64,000 bases of DNA from Gigaspora margarita (taxonomy: Eukaryota > Glomeromycota > Glomeromycetes > Diversisporales > Gigasporaceae), in assembly GCA_009809945.1 (NCBI GenBank), contig WTPW01000317.1:253506-317505 (forward strand). Reading direction: 5' to 3'. Under the pieces are notes generated by a model. That model searched no databases. It had not been told where the DNA came from and was given only the letters and a program-made list of their open reading frames with translations. The position numbers and the translations under genes are program-made. Of this stretch, positions 24,770-37,370 are shown one piece after another. Position 1 is the stretch's first letter. Each line of letters starts with the position of its first letter.

Positions 24770-25640
24770 TTTTACTTAGTAACATTATAGTAACGGTAAT
24801 ATACTAGAATCTGTAAGATTCTCAGAGAATTAAAAAATCTACAAGAATCAGTTGCTTTCACGTGATTTCACATGACATCATGATCTGAAGGTAAATTAAT
24901 AGAAAACGTGATCTGTAGCCAATCAAAGCGCTAAAATCATGCACAAAATTATGGAAAATTATGGTCCAAATTTTCGGCGTCCCTAGCAGGAGCAGGGCAT
25001 GGAAATACTATTTCGATTCTAAACAAAAATTTAGATTGATTTAGGTAAAAATTTCGGGTTTGGCCAGAATTAGCATCGAGTTAGCGATTCCGCTGGAATT
25101 ATAAAAATGTTACACATTCATTTTTTCGTTTTAACTATTTGAAATCGTAATCACAAGACCGGCACAATCAAAGGCAAATCATTTTATGCCACATGATTAA
25201 CATTCATATAGAAAAAACATTTCGATTTGGGGCTGCGTATAAGACCCTAGCGTCACCAACTTAAAAAATTTCGCTAAAAATTTTTTCGCAGTTAATTAGG
25301 ATTAGGGATTGCTATTAAGTTAGATTAGGAAGAGCTTTAACTAATACCAAAATTTCGTAAGGAAAATTTTTGTTAGTGCGCAGTAATCAGTTTCATATAT
25401 AAAATTTTGAATTATGACCGATTTTTTGGTTTGTTTTGATTTTTTGCTTTCTTCGCGCTACACTTGATCTCGAAATCTGATTGGCTGACGAAATAGTGTA
25501 ATTTTTTAGGGTGGTAATGCTAGGGTGGTTGCAAGAGTATCCCTGATTAGCTATCTTAGATCAGCTGAATTTTGTAAATCATCATACTACCAAAGCATCC
25601 AATCATAACCAAGATTTTGCGTACAAACGAGTAGAACCAT
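24770..25640. other. Gene-free stretch upstream of the sulfotransferase-like gene
   Basis: 24800-24960 resembles 27050-27150 ('aatctactagaatcggttgatttc...gtgattt') and loosely 23700-23760, so these are dispersed repeats. No gene is supported. Confidence 0.45.
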
Positions 25641-25670
25641 ACACTACGTACATTGTACTACGCTCCTGGT

Positions 25671-25679
25671 TTATATAAA
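25671..25679 (+). promoter_or_regulatory. Possible TATA box
   Basis: TTATATAAA lies about 40 bp upstream of the ATG at 25715 in otherwise mixed sequence. Distance and sequence fit a core promoter, but nothing else supports it. Confidence 0.35.
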
Positions 25680-25714
25680 TAGATAATAATTGACACCGCT
25701 TTTTTCACTTAAAA

Positions 25715-26683
25715 ATGAAAGATCAAACCCCCATTATTCTTTGGTCTCATCCGAGGTCTCTTTCTACAGTTTTTGAACGTCCGTTCCTTCAATATCCTCA
25801 AAAATTCCATGTTATCCATGAACCATTTGTTCCAATTATTCATGCTTACAGGACCAAAAACTTTGAATTTTTGAATAGAATTCCAATACCTAAACCTACT
25901 GATCCGATTACTTTTGCGCATTATCTCTCACCTATTCTAAACGAAATTCTCGCCTCTCATTATCATAATGAAGATAAAACACATACCTTAAGAGTTTTTA
26001 TGAAAGAACATGCGACATTCTTTTTGCAATTAGCTGAAGGAAGTCCGCTATTATCCAAAGAAACACTTTCAAAATTTAAACATACATTCTTAATTAGAAA
26101 TCCAGAAAAATCCGTAAAGTCTCTTTACAAAGCTATAAATGCTACAAATAAAGCTTTTGATAAAGCCGGCTTACCTGATACTGGAAGACTTAAAATTTCT
26201 TCTAGGGCAGTTGGACTCAGAGATACAAGGATTCTTTATGATTTAATTAAGAACGCAACTGGAGAGGAGATTGCAATAGTGGACGCTGATGATTTAGTTC
26301 AAGAACCCGAGAAAATTTTGAGAAAATATTGTGAAATGATAAATGTAGAGTTTAATAAAGAAATGCTTAATTGGAAAGAAGTAAGAGTGAAACCAAGATT
26401 GTCAACCCTATATAATGTTCAAGGTTTAGATGATTTGTGGTTTAAGTACGTTTTTTTCACTCATTTTAATTTTTTTTTATAATGATAATAATCATATACG
26501 TATCATAAATAAAATAGAAATGCAATGCAAAGCACAGGATTCGATAAAGCAATAAATAATGACGAAGAAATTGAATATCCTCAAACTGTTAATGATTTAA
26601 TTGCCAAAAACAAACCTCATTACGAATATTTATTTCAACATAGAATTAAAATTAAGGATAGTTTTGTACAATATAAACTCTAA
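25715..26683 (+). CDS. Sulfotransferase-like P-loop protein, two exons
   Basis: Exon 1 is 25715-26445. The intron 26446-26517 has GTACGT..TAG borders. Exon 2 is 26518-26683. The joined length of 897 bp gives 298 residues ending FVQYKL. The N-terminus (residues 7-24) has ILWSHPRSLSTVFERPF, matching the 5'-phosphosulfate-binding PRSxST loop of sulfotransferase-type P-loop proteins in fungi. HEPF follows at about residue 36, and FLIRNPEKSVKSLY at about 127-140 resembles the 3'-phosphate-binding IRNP..S segment. Both motifs are intact and no lesion is seen. Relatives are cytosolic and mostly uncharacterised, and some databases label them loosely as aminotransferase-like. The substrate cannot be told from sequence. 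It has no operon-like neighbour and stands alone between transposon debris. Confidence 0.85.
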
Positions 26684-28295
26684 AATCTCGATAGATGCGA
26701 GTTCGACATTGTTTTATTCATTAATTTTTTGATTGTGATCCATTTTTCAATTGAAATAGTTTTATTTAAACGATTTTCATATATATATATAAGGTTTGCA
26801 TTAAATAAAATTTAAGACTATATAATATTTTTTTAATTTTTTTGTAATTGTCAATTTCAGCAGCTGGTATAAATCGAAAATCGATCTATTTAAACATGGG
26901 ATTTTAAAATTCTGGGCTAGGACTTCAAATGTCAGTATTGGATTATGGCGATTTGCAAAAAAAAGATGTGATTTCGTGATGATGACAGCAAAAATTTCTG
27001 AAATTTTAATTCCCTATTGATCATAGTTTTGAATTAATAAAATCTATATTTTATTTGAAATCTTTAAATTCTCTAAGAATCGAAAAATCTACTAGAATCG
27101 GTTGATTTCTTGTGATTTTCTTGGCACTTTGATCTGCAGAGGTCACGCCTTTTTGTAAACCGCTATAAATCTCTTCTAAATTATTAAATGTGTTAATCAA
27201 ATTTTTTTTTGCTACTGAATATTTAAAAAATTTAGATTTTTATTATTAATAAATACAAGAAATGCAAATTATTATATTCTAATTTCAGATGTTTTATAAC
27301 TTTTGTATAAAGAATTTCTAGAAAGATAAATGATCTAATTGAGTATATTAACTTTAAATTGCAGAATCTACAAAATTTTAGAGACATTTCTGCGAACAAT
27401 TTTACTGGTAACTTATAATGTAAAGAGTTTTTTATCAATTAAATTTTGAAACCAGTTATTTACCAACATAATATAGTGCAAACATTCCAAGGCTTCAAAA
27501 TTGCTAAAACGGTTTACAACGGTCATAATTCTTAGAAACATACTGTATAATAAAACACTTTAAGAACTTCTGCCACATTTCAATAACATATAAATGCTCT
27601 TTCTTCAATTTCAGTCCCTATTTCTAAATTATAATGATCTCTCTCCAAGTCTATTATAATTTTTGTGTACTCATTCAATTCTCATTGATATTTTATATAA
27701 TTAAAATAATAATGTTATTTCATTATATAAGATTCTATTGCTACCATGAACCAAGTATACTATAAACAATATTTTACTATAACAATGTGTTTTTATATTT
27801 TTTTGTTTATAGACTTCTAGTACTATAGATTTTTTATTTTTAGCCAAATTTTTTAATCATCATTTATAATTTTTAATATAACAGTGATTATATAGAGGTT
27901 TAGATTTATAGTCACACCTTTATATAATCTCCACATTAGAGGCAACCAACTTGGTAACTATAGAGAAGGATGACTGTATATTATTATTATTATTAGAATA
28001 TGAAGTCTTCAAAATCATTGTCTATAAAATCTTCTAATTTTCACTACCTGTAATTAAATTAAAATGACTATTAATGCAACTTGGAGCAATTGTTGATAAT
28101 TAGAGTATAATAAGGTAGCAATCTTAAACAAAGTTATACAGATTATACAATAAATTTGTTCTATATCTAAAAATCAAAGATAATATATACATAAATAGTT
28201 GTAATATAGTAGTATTTGGATATTTTTAATCTTTTTGAAACCCATTTTACTATCTTTAATTGCTCAATTAAAATGCCAAATTAGTGCTTGAATTA
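26684..28295. other. Gene-free stretch
   Basis: No gene is supported. At 27880-27980 'gtgattatatagaggttt...gactgtata' is a partial relative of the TA-flanked element at 1896-2630. 26925-27150 carries dispersed repeats shared with 23.6-24.9 kb. Confidence 0.5.
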
Positions 28296-28299
28296 GGGT

Positions 28300-28480
28300 T
28301 CTAAGGTTCAGCTCAGTTCAATAAAAGTCCAGGTTCAGATTCAATAAACCTGAACCTGAACCTGAACTTGAAAAAATTTTTGAACCTGAACCTGAACTTA
28401 AAATTTATGAACATGAACTGAACCTGAACTTAAAAAAAGTTTAGTTCAAGTTCAGTTCAAGGCTCATGAACATGCTTAAG
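28300..28480. repeat. (GAACCT)n degenerate hexamer block
   Basis: Runs of 'cctgaacctgaac' are flanked by their complement, giving an inverted structure like the block at 11562-11735. Confidence 0.75.
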
Positions 28481-28519
28481 GTTCATATATTTACCTAGGC
28501 ACAAAGTTAGAATCAATTA

Positions 28520-28713
28520 TTGTATTTCTCTGAAAATAAGCACTCTCAAAAGTAAGCACCCCCTACAATTCATATATACCCAAAAATAAGCACCCTTTAT
28601 ATAATAGAAATAAGCAATTAAATATCAAATAGTTCAAGTTATTAGTTGAGATTATATCTAAAAATAAACACCTCTATAGTAAAAAAAGGGTGCTTATTTT
28701 TAGAGAAATATGG
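28520..28713. mobile_element. Small TIR element (MITE), 194 bp
   Basis: The left end TTGTATTTCTCTGAAAATAA and the right end (complement CCATATTTCTCTAAAAATAA) are inverted, and TA lies on both sides (28518-28519, 28714-28715). The termini resemble those of the 54138-54416 element. Confidence 0.75.
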
Positions 28714-28729
28714 TAGTAATATTTAGAGA

Positions 28730-30110
28730 AACAATATTTTGTATAATTTTATTAATAAAATTATTAAAAATATTATTTTACTTGTTCAACAACCAAAAAA
28801 ATACATCAAATTGGCATATTTTATTTTATTTTCTTAAAATTTAAGAAAAGATTCTTAATTTTAAAAAATTTTATCAAAAATTCAAAATTAAGTATCTTAT
28901 CTTCAAACTTTAAGAAAAATAAAATAAATTATACTAAATAATGTATTTTTTGGTATTAACCAAGTTTACTTAGAGCAAAAATTTAAAATCAATTAGTAAA
29001 ATTTAGAGAATCATAAAAATTTGTATAGTTTTATTAATAAAATTATACAAAATTTTATTATTCTTTAAATTTTATTAATTGATACTAACTTTTTGCTCTA
29101 AGTAAACTTGTTTAGCACAAAAAATATATTATTTTATTTTATTTAATGCTATGATTCTCTAAATTTTATTAATTTTTTCTGACTTTTTTGCTCTATATAA
29201 ACTTGTTTAACACCAACAAATACATCTTTTTGATATATTTTATTTTTTTAAAATTTGAAGCAATGATACTTAATTCTGAATTTTTGATAAAATTTCAAAA
29301 ATTATGTATTCTTTCTTCAAATTTTAAGAAAAATAAAATAAAATATATTGATTTTATATATTTTTGGTGCTGAACAAGTTTACTTAATACAAGAAAATAT
29401 AATCAATTAGTAAAATTTTATGACAATTTCATATAAAATAGTATTTTAATAATTTTATTAATAAGATTATACAAATTTCTATAATTTTCTAAATTTTATT
29501 AAAAGATGCTCTAAGTAAACTTGTTTAGTACCAAAAAATATATATTTGGTATATTTTATTTTTTTAAAATTTGAGAAAAAAAAAGCTTAATTTTGAATTT
29601 TGACAAAAATTTTTAAATTAAGCATCTTTTCTTCAAATTTTAAAAAAAAATATAAAATATGCTAACTAATGTATTTTTAATGCCAATCAACTTTTTTAGT
29701 GCAAAAAGTTATAACCAATTAGTAAAATTTCAAGTATATAACATTTTTAATAATTTGAAAGTGAGTCAATAGAAATCAAGCAAATTTTTTATAATAAACT
29801 TTTTTCAAAACCTTGAACAGAAATAACTTAATAAAAATTTAACCAAATTTGATAAAATTTTTTTTAAATTAATTTTATAAACCTATAAAATTAATTTAAA
29901 AAAAATTTATCAAATTTGATCAAGTTTTTGTTAAAATTACCTTGATTTAAACTTTTAAAAAAATTATTAAAAAAAATTTACTTGATTTCTATTAACCCAC
30001 TCCTATTTATTAATAAAATTATACAAAATGCTATAATTCTCTAATTTTTACTAATTAATTTAAACTTCTTACTATAAGTAAACTTGTTTATTATCCAAAA
30101 TACATATATA
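28730..30110. repeat. Palindromic AT-rich satellite array
   Basis: About four to five units, each carrying 'ctaagtaaacttgtttagcaccaaaaaatac' and its complement separated by 'ttaattttgaatttttgataaaa' and its complement, run head to head. A further inverted pair at 29800-29995 ('aaaaaaatttatcaaatttgat') is part of it or inserted in it. A shorter block is at 9600-10090. Confidence 0.7.
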
Positions 30111-30119
30111 TATATTCAA

Positions 30120-30415
30120 ACTTTGCACCAAACTTATAATTGAGGTTGAGTTTAGAATAAAGTTTAAATTATAAAATTTAAAAGTTTGAATCTGGTTTTA
30201 ATACTCAACCAGACTGGGCCAAACCAACCCCAAACCCACTAGTTCATATAAATGCTAAATTGAATCCAAACTTGTTTATGAACTTTTGAACTGAACCTGA
30301 ACTGAACCTGAACCAGCTCTAAAAGTTCAAACTAAACATGTTTTAAAAATATTCAAGTTCAGATTCAGGTTCAATATTGAACCTGGACCTAAGTTCAGTT
30401 CAGTTTAGTTTTATA
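30120..30415. repeat. (TTCAGG)n-type block, third copy
   Basis: 'actgaacctgaactgaacctgaacc' lies near 30290-30315 and the complement 'ttcaagttcagattcaggttc' near 30352-30372. Confidence 0.65.
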
Positions 30416-31117
30416 GAAACACTAGCTTGAATTCAGATTACAATCTAGATATATACAGATATAAAAAGAATAAAAGATTATATATAAAGTTATACATATT
30501 AATAAAAATTGTTTTAATAAAAAGGGTAATTTATTTATTACATTAGACGATGTGCTTTATATATTGCTCTTCTAATTAAATTTTAAATTTAGATATAATA
30601 TTGCATAATCAAAAAATTCAAACAAGCATTGTTTTATCAAAAATTATTTATAACTTAAAATTGAATATAAGAAAGTACTCTTTAGATTCTAGCAAAAACA
30701 AATTCCTTACAAAATTTTACTATAAAGCCCTTCCTTGCCTGTACACAATATTTACTCACCTAATTCTAACTAATAAAAAATATGATATTTTAATTGTTTT
30801 GATTTTATATTAACCAAATTTTATGATCTGTAACAGGTATGATAACATTATATATAAAATATATATATTATCTCTAATAAAAAAATAGTAAATAAAATAT
30901 GAAAAAATTATATATAGTAACCTGTTGCCACAATGATCTATGTAATTGGCCAATTATTTTTAGATTGATGATCATATATAAACAATTATTATCACTTGAT
31001 AATTATTGTTTTTTTTTGGAGCCTGTTATTATTAGGCTATTTTGAAGAGTTTTTTTTTTTTGGGCCCATTTCAATTAGACCATTTAAAGAGTTAGTATTT
31101 TTTTCTTTTTTTTTATT
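30416..31117. other. Gene-free AT-rich stretch
   Basis: No gene is supported. 30915-30995 ('agtaacctgttgcc...aattggccaat...gatcatatat') recurs at about 45830-45895, and in inverted form, less well, at 35585-35645. Confidence 0.5.
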
Positions 31118-31120
31118 TAT

Positions 31121-31466
31121 GGGTAAAGTGAATGTAGATCATTTTTTATATATGTATATCATTTAAAAAAATTTTATGTGAAAATTGAACATATGTTACA
31201 TATTAATTTTTAAAAATACAATTTTTTTTATGAAATTTTTATAGTCATACATTAAACCTTTCTAATTCTAATAATACAATTTTAAACAGTTATTACATTT
31301 AAAAAAAATATGCTTACATATATCGTTAATTCTTTCTAGGATAATCAAAATTTGCCTAGGTTACACAATATAAATATCATATGATCATAACCTGATTTCA
31401 ATTAAATGTTATTGTAAAAAAATTAGTACCATGATCACTAGTAAAAATGATCGACATTTACCCTAC
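31121..31466. mobile_element. TIR element related to the 47414-48135 family
   Basis: The left end 'gggtaaagtgaatgtagatcat' and the right end (complement 'tagggtaaatgtcgatcat') are inverted. The termini resemble the GGGTAGAGTGTACATAGATC ends at 47414 and 48135. There is no coding content. Confidence 0.55.
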
Positions 31467-31479
31467 CCTTAAATATATA

Positions 31480-32340
31480 TTGTTGTTGAAGTTGTTAGAA
31501 TAAAATTGTTGTTTTGGTGCTATTTTTCTTGAAAAGTATTTTTAGTTTTTTTTGTTTGTTTTTTCATGTTTAATATTTTTTAAATAAACTCTATTGTAGA
31601 AGTTGGCTTGGAATCATTATTATTAAATTTATTGCAGTACTATTGTCTTTTAGTGCTACCTTTTTTTGGGTATTTTTTTTTCTTTCTCTTTTTTTGGTTT
31701 TTTTTTCTTTTTGTTTATTTTTTATTTTTAAATTTTTTTTTCTACTAAAATTTTAATATTATTATATTTGGTATGTCATAATTTCAATAGTGGTTTTTTA
31801 ATAGCAAGTAGGTCAGTAATTAAATAGCAAATTAATAGTTTCATTAGCAGTAAATAAGGTAATTTTTTTAAAAAAATTTTTTAATTTTTATTTTTAAAGT
31901 TTTTCTTTTATTAGGATTGGAGCTGTAAACAAAGGTAAAATGGGTAGCTTTATAATAAGTATTATATTTTTTCTTTTTTTTGATTTTTTTTTAAATTGCT
32001 AGTTCTATCTTTTTTAGATATTTTATTTAAAAATAATAACTAAATGCAAATTGAAATGGATGGTCTTTAAAATAAGTAAAATAAAAATTTTTAAATGTTA
32101 ATAATTGGTTTCTTTTTTTAAGTATTTTTAAATTTAATTTTGTTATTGATGTTATTGTAGCACTACAATATTTTATTTAAAAATAGTAACCAGATATAAA
32201 TAAAATAAAATTGTTTTTAGATTAAGTTTTTTTTTTTGTATTTATATTAGTTTCTTTCTTTTAGTTATTAAAACTAACTTTTTCTTTTAGTTATTTGTGC
32301 AGGCATTGTTGGATTGTGTGCTGTTTTTGGAGTACTAAAG
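31480..32340. repeat. T-rich degenerate minisatellite region
   Basis: Phrases such as 'ttgttgttgaagttgttag' and 'gttgttttggtgctatttttcttg' alternate with poly(T) stretches. The style matches 4505-4860 and 45950-46290. No gene is supported. Confidence 0.4.
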
Positions 32341-33290
32341 TTGCTATTGTTAGATTTAGTACAATTTATATTGGTTTCTATTTTAGTTTTGGTAGGTTAG
32401 GTAAATTGTATGAATTTTTGTTATAGTACAAGTTAGTAATTATATTTATGTTATATTTTTTTGGTTTTGCTATTATATTTGTATATTGCTTGCTTATTTT
32501 TTTTTTAATAAATTAATTTAAATTTTGAAATCATTTATTCCTTTTTAGTAAAAAAAATTCTTAAATTATACATAGTATATATACATATACTAATTTATAG
32601 ATTTACAAATTTAAATAATATATAAATTATAAAAAAATAGTATAGCTTAAGATTAGAGTAAAGGTAGATATAGGATTAGAGAAAGTTATAGGTAGGGATT
32701 GGAATGGTTTAAAGGTAGGGGTACATAGATCATTTTATATAGTTTTAAATAGTATTTTGAAAATTTCATATAAAACTGATATATACTACTAATAAAACTT
32801 TTTTAAATTACAACTAATTTTTATTAAAATTTTACAAAATATAAATAAAACAATTTATTTATTATAGTAAAATTTGAACTATTATTTTAAAAAAATATAG
32901 TTGTATATACCACAATGTTTTTCTGGGTTGGCCCAAATTTTTCTGGGTTGCACAAAATCGCTAATTATGACTGGTTAATTTGCATAAATTTATAAGTTTA
33001 AGTTTTAATACTCAAACATAAAAATATATATTTTACTGAGTTTTTCCAATTTTAATAATTTTACTATCATTAGAATCAGAAAAACCTGCTCTATAAACTT
33101 GTCTTAAGAATTAAAATTAGTTTACTTAAAATAATTTTTTATAAAATTAAATATAAAAAAATTTACCATTAAGATTATATATAATATTAAAATAGTAACC
33201 TCTACCCTTAACTGTTTAAAATTGTTTATTGTTCTAAGCAAATTATGTTAGTTATAGGCCAAAATTATTTTAATATCAACCAAATTAAAT
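32341..33290. other. Gene-free AT-rich stretch
   Basis: I see no supported feature apart from 'aggtaggggtacatagatcatttta' near 32713, which resembles a terminus of the GGGTAGAGTGTACATAGATC family. Confidence 0.4.
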
Positions 33291-33703
33291 AAATAAGCAG
33301 TAGTATTCTGCAAAAAGAATCTGAATAGATCTGGTATTTTTAATGGGCATAAATTAGAGATTGGAATCATTTAACCATTTAAAAATTGCTTTCATAGTTC
33401 TGGGCAGAATTATGTTGGTTGTAGGCCAGAATTATTTTAAAGCTGGCCAAATTATATGATTAAATGGTTAAACAATTAACGATTAAAGAAAAACTTTAGG
33501 TGATTCCAATCTATAGTATAAATATAGCATTTTACTAAGAATACTATAACTGAAACTGTACATATAATTAATATAAAAAATATACTACTATCAACAGGTC
33601 CTACTTGTTATGACCCCAAATATCTTTTATAGATTATAACTGGGTTTTGGCCAATTTTGATTTAATTTGCTTTTTTTTAAATAAAGGTGAGGCCTTGCTC
33701 ATA

Positions 33704-34044
33704 TGGAGTATCTCATATTAAAAGGGACCATTTTGCAATTTTTTTAAAAAATGAGTTTTTATTAAATCCATGTAAATCTTGACTCAATAAACATTTTTTA
33801 ATTGTAAATGAAAGTTGATTTGCATAGTAAAAAATAGAGATAATGTAAAAGAAAATTATACGAAACTGCCTAAGGCCAAGCACATCACGAGATTACCCAA
33901 TAGTCACCTGTTACCTTTAACCAATCAATATCATAAAATTTTACTAATCCTGGATCAGTCTGAAAATCAAAACAAATAATTAAACTCGATTATCTCAAAA
34001 TGAGGTATATGTAAAAATGGTCCCTTTTAATACGAGACACTACA
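33704..34044. mobile_element. MITE, 341 bp, TA target (copy 1)
   Basis: The ends read TGGAGTATCTCATATTAAAA and, in complement, TGTAGTGTCTCGTATTAAAA. TA flanks at 33702-33703 and 34045-34046. Interior and ends match 47619-47958 at roughly 90% by eye, in the same orientation. It is non-coding. Confidence 0.85.
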
Positions 34045-34567
34045 TATCTTTATTGGGTAATTTATATAAGAAGTTGTCTAAAGGCAGTGACTTAAATTGT
34101 ACAATGACAAATACATATAAATTACAATTCAAGAATAAAAGCTCAAACTAATTTATTTTTGACCTAAATCTACTAGAGTGGTCAAGACTCTTCTAGATTT
34201 GAATAGTTAAAATATGATTAGTAGGAGTACTGTATTTGATTCACATAGTAGACCAAATACTGATTTTGCAAAGTGCCTGTTCTATTAGTAGACATATATT
34301 GTGGCTCAAGTGTAGCTGATTAGTAATTGATTTAATTTGCCAAGAACAACAAAACTATATTTTGTTAAATAATTTTTGACCAATAATCAGAATTAAATAA
34401 CCTTTTTTTGTTTAATGTGTCTTACTAAGAGCTTCATTTTTAAAAACCATTCATTCAAATTGTACTGCATGCTAAGATAATTGATAAAAACTTTTTTTGC
34501 TCAAAGTTTGGAAGTTTTTGCTAAATGCATAATGTATAACCTCTGTACTAGATATTATAGGTTCTTA

Positions 34568-34713
34568 CTTGTTTCTTATATGTGTCTGTAACTAGTAGTA
34601 GTCATTCAAACTCACTGCATAAACTGGATTTGGATCTGGGTCTGGATCTGAATCTGGTTTATGCAGTAAGTTTAAAGAACTATTACTAGTTACAGACACA
34701 TATAAGAAACAAG
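34568..34713. repeat. Hairpin with 60-bp arms
   Basis: ACTTGTTTCTTATATGTGTC and the following 40 bases are repeated in reverse complement around a loop of 'ctggatctg' repeats. It is either a small foldback element or a MITE. The target duplication is unclear. Confidence 0.8.
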
Positions 34714-34792
34714 TGGAGTCTTATTTTCTATATTTGAGCATCCAGAAATAACAGTATACTAGAGAAGGATGGTCCCCAAAATATATGTTTTT

Positions 34793-35240
34793 TCCAATAA
34801 GTAGGGGGTCAAAAAAATATAACATAATTTTTTTTATAAAAATTTGTCTAAATCCTGAACCAGATTTCCAAATTGGATATTTTTGGTACCATTTGAATTA
34901 TCTCAAGAAGAGGATTTGAATGGTACCAAAATTATTTGATTTGGATCACTGGATCAATATTTATTAAAAACACTATTGGTTATTATCTTTTCTTATAAAT
35001 TTACTATAAAATCAATAGTTTTTTGTAAATAACTCTTGATCCAGGGATCCAAATGAAATAATTTGGTACTATTAGATTTGTCTTATAGAGAAGAATTGAA
35101 TAGTACCAAAATTATCCAAATTGGAGTACTGTATTATAATATATCCAAGTTTTTGTAAAGTTTTTGTAAAATTTTATAAATAAACCTACAGATTTTAAAA
35201 AATTTTTTTTAGTCTGGAGGGTCAAAAGTTACTATGTAGG
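34793..35240. repeat. Dispersed repeat, copy 1
   Basis: From 'ccaataagtagggggtcaaaaaaatat' to 'ggagggtcaaaagttactatgtaggagt', this segment matches 46400-46830 in order, with about 80% identity by eye. It contains two internal 'gatccag...ccaaat' inverted phrases. It is non-coding. Confidence 0.7.
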
Positions 35241-36124
35241 AGTACATAACATTATTTATGAATACTTCCTTAATTATATGTACAGTTTCAATTCTGGTAC
35301 CTTTAGTAAAATGCTATATTTATACCTATTAAAAATACTAGATCCATCTAGATCCTTTTGTAGAACACTAATAAACAGTTAAATGATTAAATGATTAAAA
35401 AAAAATTTTATAGAGTTCCAATTCCTGGTTATAGTTTATACTAAAATTTTGCAAGAAACATTTTTTGTTAAAACCCAAAGCTATTATATTATTAGGATTT
35501 TGAGATATCAATATATACAGATGGTATACAAATAGAAATTGTCTTTAGTAAATTAATTTAAATATATGTAATCAACCAATTAAATTTGACCACATAATTT
35601 ATGTTATTGGTCAATTACATGTCACTATAGTGATGAGTTGCTATAAATTAATACCTATAAATTAAAATTTTATTAGTTAATTTAAAAATTAATTTTAATA
35701 AAACGAGTTTACTAAAGTACACTATAGGTGATAATCCATAAATATTACACAATATAAATAATATACAGTATAATATATATTATATAGTATATAATATTTT
35801 AAATTATATTATTACAAAATAATCATTACTACAGCTATATACATGAATTATATTTTTTTTAACATAATTATTAACCACAAACCCAGAGTCACTTGCTTCC
35901 GCTATCGCCTCCACTTCACTCTGTTTTTCTAAAAACTATAGCTATCTACTTCTAATCCTAACTCTAATCATAACCCTAACCTTAACCAAATCTCACACAA
36001 CCTCAAAAAACATCTCAACGCATAGTGAATCACACTAGCATACTAAAACAACATATTAAATACCAAATGTAGCAAACAAAAAAAGTATTTTTGATAACAG
36101 TACCAAAAGACAACACGTGATAAC

Positions 36125-36668
36125 CAGTGATGTAAATTGGATCCATGCAGTATACACAGCACATATAGATTTAAATTTGTGCGTATATCAGGCTCTCCAT
36201 ATCAGTCATAGGACATGTCCTTAAAAAATGGTCCAAATGTTGTTTATAATAAAAATTATAATAAAAATATATGAATTTACTATAGATATGGATTAGAAGA
36301 TTCTTTTAAATCTAACTTATTAACTTAAAATTAAATTTTTCAGGGGTATAGAACAAGGGGAGAAGAAAAAATTGGGCTTAATGATTGAATTAAAATTTTG
36401 CTAATTTTGCACAAACCGCCTAATTTTTTCTTCTCCCCTTGTTCAATACCCCTAAAAAATTTAATTTTAAGTTAATAAGTTAGATTTAAAAGAATCTTCT
36501 AATCCATATCTATAGTAAATTCATATGTTTTTATTATAATTTTTATTATAAACAGCAATTAAAGGGACATGTCCTATGACTGATATATATTATGCACATA
36601 TAAAATTTTTTTTGTGAGTTTTTTTTTTGCATTTGCGCCAATAAAAATTTTTTGAATTTATAACACTG
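36125..36668. mobile_element. hAT-type MITE split by a foldback element
   Basis: The termini are CAGTGATGTAAATTGG on the left and CAGTGTTATAAATTCAA in complement on the right. They are flanked by a perfect 8-bp direct repeat GTGATAAC (36117-36124 and 36669-36676), the hallmark of hAT insertion. The two outer parts together match the 174-bp hAT element at 54162-54335 in reverse orientation. The middle, 36202-36583, is a separate foldback insertion. Confidence 0.9.
36202..36583. mobile_element. Foldback element, 382 bp, same family as 2659-3725
   Basis: Inverted arms of about 175 bp start TCAGTCATAGGACATGTCC, with TA at 36200-36201 and 36584-36585. It sits inside the hAT MITE 36125-36668. The arms are nearly identical in the inner half ('ttcttctccccttgttc'). 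Confidence 0.9.
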
Positions 36669-36829
36669 GTGATAACTATCAATTTCGAATAATACTATTA
36701 TTTAAAAAAAAGAATTAGTTAGTATATACACAAATACAACAAAACAAAAATATATATATGTGCTTATCTTTATATGCACCAAAGCCAATTGCTATATGGC
36801 CCCAACAAGTCATGCCAACAATGAGAAAG

Positions 36830-37370
36830 AACACTAAGTTAAATGACACCAATGACGCAAAAAATTATATAACCTCTGGCAAAAGAAGCATTTAAACAGA
36901 TGACACCAATGACGTGAGAAAGAACATCAACTACCAGCAAATAAATACTGAAATGAACAATACCAATGACACCAAAAAAAATACCAGCTACTGGAAAAAG
37001 AAAACCAATGCCAGCAACGCAAAAAAACTCCAACCACTAGCAAAATAAGCCTGAAATTGTTAACTCCAAAGATGCAAGAAAAATACCAACTATAAGCGAA
37101 AAAAATACCTACACGAATGACACAAGACAAACGACAACCACCGGAGAAAGAAACACTAACACCAATGATGCAAAAAAGATGCCAACAAAAGAAGCACCAA
37201 AATAGACAGCACCAATGACATGAGAAAAGGCACCAAACACTAGCAAAAGAAACACTGAACAATAGCACGAGAAAAGGCACCAACCACTGGCAAAAAAAAC
37301 ACGACACCAATGATGCAAGAAAGGCATCAACTACGGACAAAAAAAATCTATTATCTAAAAAAAAAAACAA
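36830..37370. repeat. Degenerate coding-like minisatellite
   Basis: Variants of 'aacaccaatgatgcaagaaaag' and 'caccaaccactggcaaaagaaac' recur about a dozen times. Frames stay open on the minus strand in several phases with Cys/Phe-rich nonsense, as expected of a stop-poor repeat. It resembles 4505-4860 in complement. Confidence 0.65.

Larger units (their letters stand above)
33297..35440. mobile_element. Inverted-arm composite with nested elements
   Basis: 33500-33570 ('atagcattttactaagaatactataactgaaactgtacat') is repeated in reverse complement at 35278-35330. Weaker matching continues outward on both sides, including 'gattaaatgattaaa' and 'gattccaat' on the two arms. The arms enclose a MITE (33704-34044), a hairpin (34568-34713) and a repeat (34793-35240). 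The outer limits are approximate. Confidence 0.5.

Noticed and set aside
28300-30415. Repeated inverted units as a CRISPR array
   Set aside because: Units are AT-rich palindromic satellite of variable length with no unique spacers, and the host is eukaryotic.
35945-35995. 'taaccctaacc' motifs as telomere remnant
   Set aside because: Irregular and short; they could be ordinary low-complexity sequence.
36839-37370. Overlapping minus-strand frames of up to 147 codons
   Set aside because: They are produced in several phases by a degenerate minisatellite, with no start context, intron or motif.
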